This document shows positions 22,515 through 23,341 of a DNA stretch of 23,341 nt, in pieces. The notes under the pieces were generated by a model. That model saw only the letters and a list, made by a program, of their open reading frames with translations. It was not told where the DNA came from and did not search any database. The DNA is from Leptolinea sp964424035. GTDB taxonomy: Bacteria > Chloroflexota > Anaerolineae > Anaerolineales > Anaerolineaceae. The position numbers and the translations under genes were made by a program. Location: positions 1 to 23,341 of the forward strand of contig CAYRHB010000054.1 in the NCBI GenBank assembly GCA_964424035.1. The letters are read 5' to 3'. The number at the start of each line of letters is the position of its first letter. Positions within the stretch are counted from its first letter, which is position 1.

Positions 22515-22542
22515 TTGACTTAACCCTGTAATGACGTATAGT
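22515..22542 (+). promoter_or_regulatory. Promoter of the small membrane protein
   Basis: TTGACT (22515-22520), a 16-base spacer and TATAGT (22537-22542), each 5/6 to consensus, in an A+T-rich patch. It implies a leader of about 85 bases containing a short GGTC/GACC hairpin (22569-22582 area). Confidence 0.58.
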
Positions 22543-22634
22543 ATTTTAAATGGTTCATCTCTTCAGCAGGTCGTCACTGACCATGGGGCGGGGGAGATAA
22601 CATGTTTCGATATAGAGGAAAAGGAGGAATTCTA

Positions 22635-22805
22635 ATGAAACTCAATGCTCCAAAAGTAGTTACCTGGTGGATCTCTGTTATCCTGGGTGTGCTTGCCCTC
22701 ATCGGCGCCCTTAATGTCATTCCCGCGCTGGGCGGTTTCGCGATCTGGATGGCAATTGTCGGTCTCGCACTGCTGGCGCTTGGAAATGTCTTAAAAGGAC
22801 TTTGA
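22635..22805 (+). CDS. Small two-helix membrane protein, 56 residues
   Basis: A short, very hydrophobic protein: a charged start MKLNAPK, one helix to about residue 29 (VVTWWISVILGVLALIG), an Asn/Pro/Gly turn (LNVIPALGG) and a second helix, ending KGL. Start: ATG 22635 has a strong AGGAGG; an ATG at 22602 in the same frame would place that site inside the gene. It has its own promoter and terminator, which supports a real gene despite its size. Function unknown; it may be a membrane stress or accessory peptide. Confidence 0.78.
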   Translation: MKLNAPKVVTWWISVILGVLALIGALNVIPALGGFAIWMAIVGLALLALGNVLKGL

Positions 22806-22826
22806 TTCCTTTTCTTGTTTCATTCG

Positions 22827-22858
22827 AACTCTCAGGTGCGCCCCTCCTGGGAGTTTTT
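22827..22858 (+). terminator. Intrinsic terminator after the small membrane protein
   Basis: Arms AACTCTCAGG (22827-22836) and CCTGGGAGTT (22846-22855) form a 10-bp stem with one T-G wobble and a 9-base loop, ending in TTTTT. It is 21 bases past the stop codon. Confidence 0.85.
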
Positions 22859-22885
22859 CATATGCCTGAATAGTGAGGACGATGC

Positions 22886-23341
22886 ATGTCAGACGTAGTG
22901 ATGATTACAGGTTGCTCAACCGGAATCGGACGTGACCTTGCCCGGGATCTGGCGCGCAACGGATACCATGTAGCAGCCACTGCCCGCAATGTGGATACCC
23001 TGAATGATCTGCCGGTCGATCTGAAGCTGCCGCTCGATGTGACCGATCCTCAATCCATTGCAGCAGCAGTCTCTGAAGCAATACAGACGCTGGGACGGAT
23101 CGATGTATTGATCAACAACGCCGGGTATGGTCCGCGGGGAGTGGTGGAAGAAATCCCCGTGGAAAGCGTTCAGGATGTGTTTGATGTGAATGTTTTTGGC
23201 GTTATCCGGATGGTGCAGGCCGTTGCCCCGGTTATGCGCGAACAGCAGGGTGGAAGGATCATCAATATCAGTTCCATTGCCGGCAGGGTCGTAACCCCGG
23301 TCAACGGGGTGTACTCTTCTACAAAATTCGCCCTTGAAGCA
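22886..23341 (+). CDS. SDR-family oxidoreductase, 3' end beyond the window
   Basis: First 152 residues of a short-chain dehydrogenase/reductase with no stop before the window ends. Visible motifs are TGCSTGIG (8-15), Arg34 after strand 2 (ATARN), which favours NADP, LDVTD, NNAG, the catalytic Ser in INISSIAG and the active-site YSSTK near the edge. The last visible residues (FALEA) begin helix alpha-F. Start: ATG 22886 has TGAGG seven bases upstream; an out-of-frame ATG lies four bases earlier. It follows the terminator of the small membrane protein, so it is a separate unit. Overall type is like the headless SDR at the left edge, but the sequences are only family-level similar. Confidence 0.92.
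   Translation, partial: MSDVVMITGCSTGIGRDLARDLARNGYHVAATARNVDTLNDLPVDLKLPLDVTDPQSIAAAVSEAIQTLGRIDVLINNAGYGPRGVVEEIPVESVQDVFDVNVFGVIRMVQAVAPVMREQQGGRIINISSIAGRVVTPVNGVYSSTKFALEA

Overview
The window looks like a bacterial chromosome fragment of moderate GC content. The gene set fits a Chloroflexota (Anaerolineae-like) organism: a DUF4013 membrane protein, a lipoprotein with a Thr/Pro-rich linker and repeated beta-sandwich domains, a long Sel1-repeat protein and several SDRs. That assignment is inference; no rRNA or marker gene is present. I see no tRNA, rRNA, CRISPR array, transposase or phage gene.

Layout. 1-166 is homopolymer-rich sequence of doubtful quality, running into a headless SDR (to 688). 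722-3588 (minus) is a Tat-exported serine hydrolase downstream of a class V aminotransferase. 3769-4942 (minus) is a peroxide-defence operon: a Fur/PerR-family repressor then a Prx6-type peroxiredoxin. It has a near-consensus promoter overlapped by a Fur/Per-like box and ends in a strong terminator. 5159-6712 is a Sel1-repeat protein and 7033-8109 a membrane diguanylate cyclase.

8130-13910 is the most interesting block. A TetR/WHG regulator (minus) faces a four-gene plus-strand operon: class II aldolase, class III (GSA-aminomutase-like) aminotransferase, FLVCR-like MFS transporter and FGGY kinase. Two 15-bp palindromes lie exactly 30 bp apart between them. One contains the -35 boxes of both divergent promoters, and the tetR transcript is predicted to be leaderless. 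The gene set reads as uptake, transamination, phosphorylation and aldol cleavage of an unidentified amino- or keto-polyol compound, a pathway I cannot match to a known one.

13951-18910 holds a GNAT acetyltransferase, the DUF4013 protein overlapping an alpha/beta hydrolase, a second membrane-anchored hydrolase (minus) and the lipoprotein. Between the two hydrolases are a perfect 15-bp inverted repeat and an 18-codon remnant of a lost duplicate of the second hydrolase's C-terminus. 19079-20434 is an SDR plus a DUF985 cupin. 20639-22469 is a three-gene operon: coiled-coil membrane protein, 74-residue protein and isoprenylcysteine-methyltransferase-like protein. 22635-22805 encodes a 56-residue membrane protein with its own promoter and terminator. 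An SDR starting at 22886 runs off the right edge.
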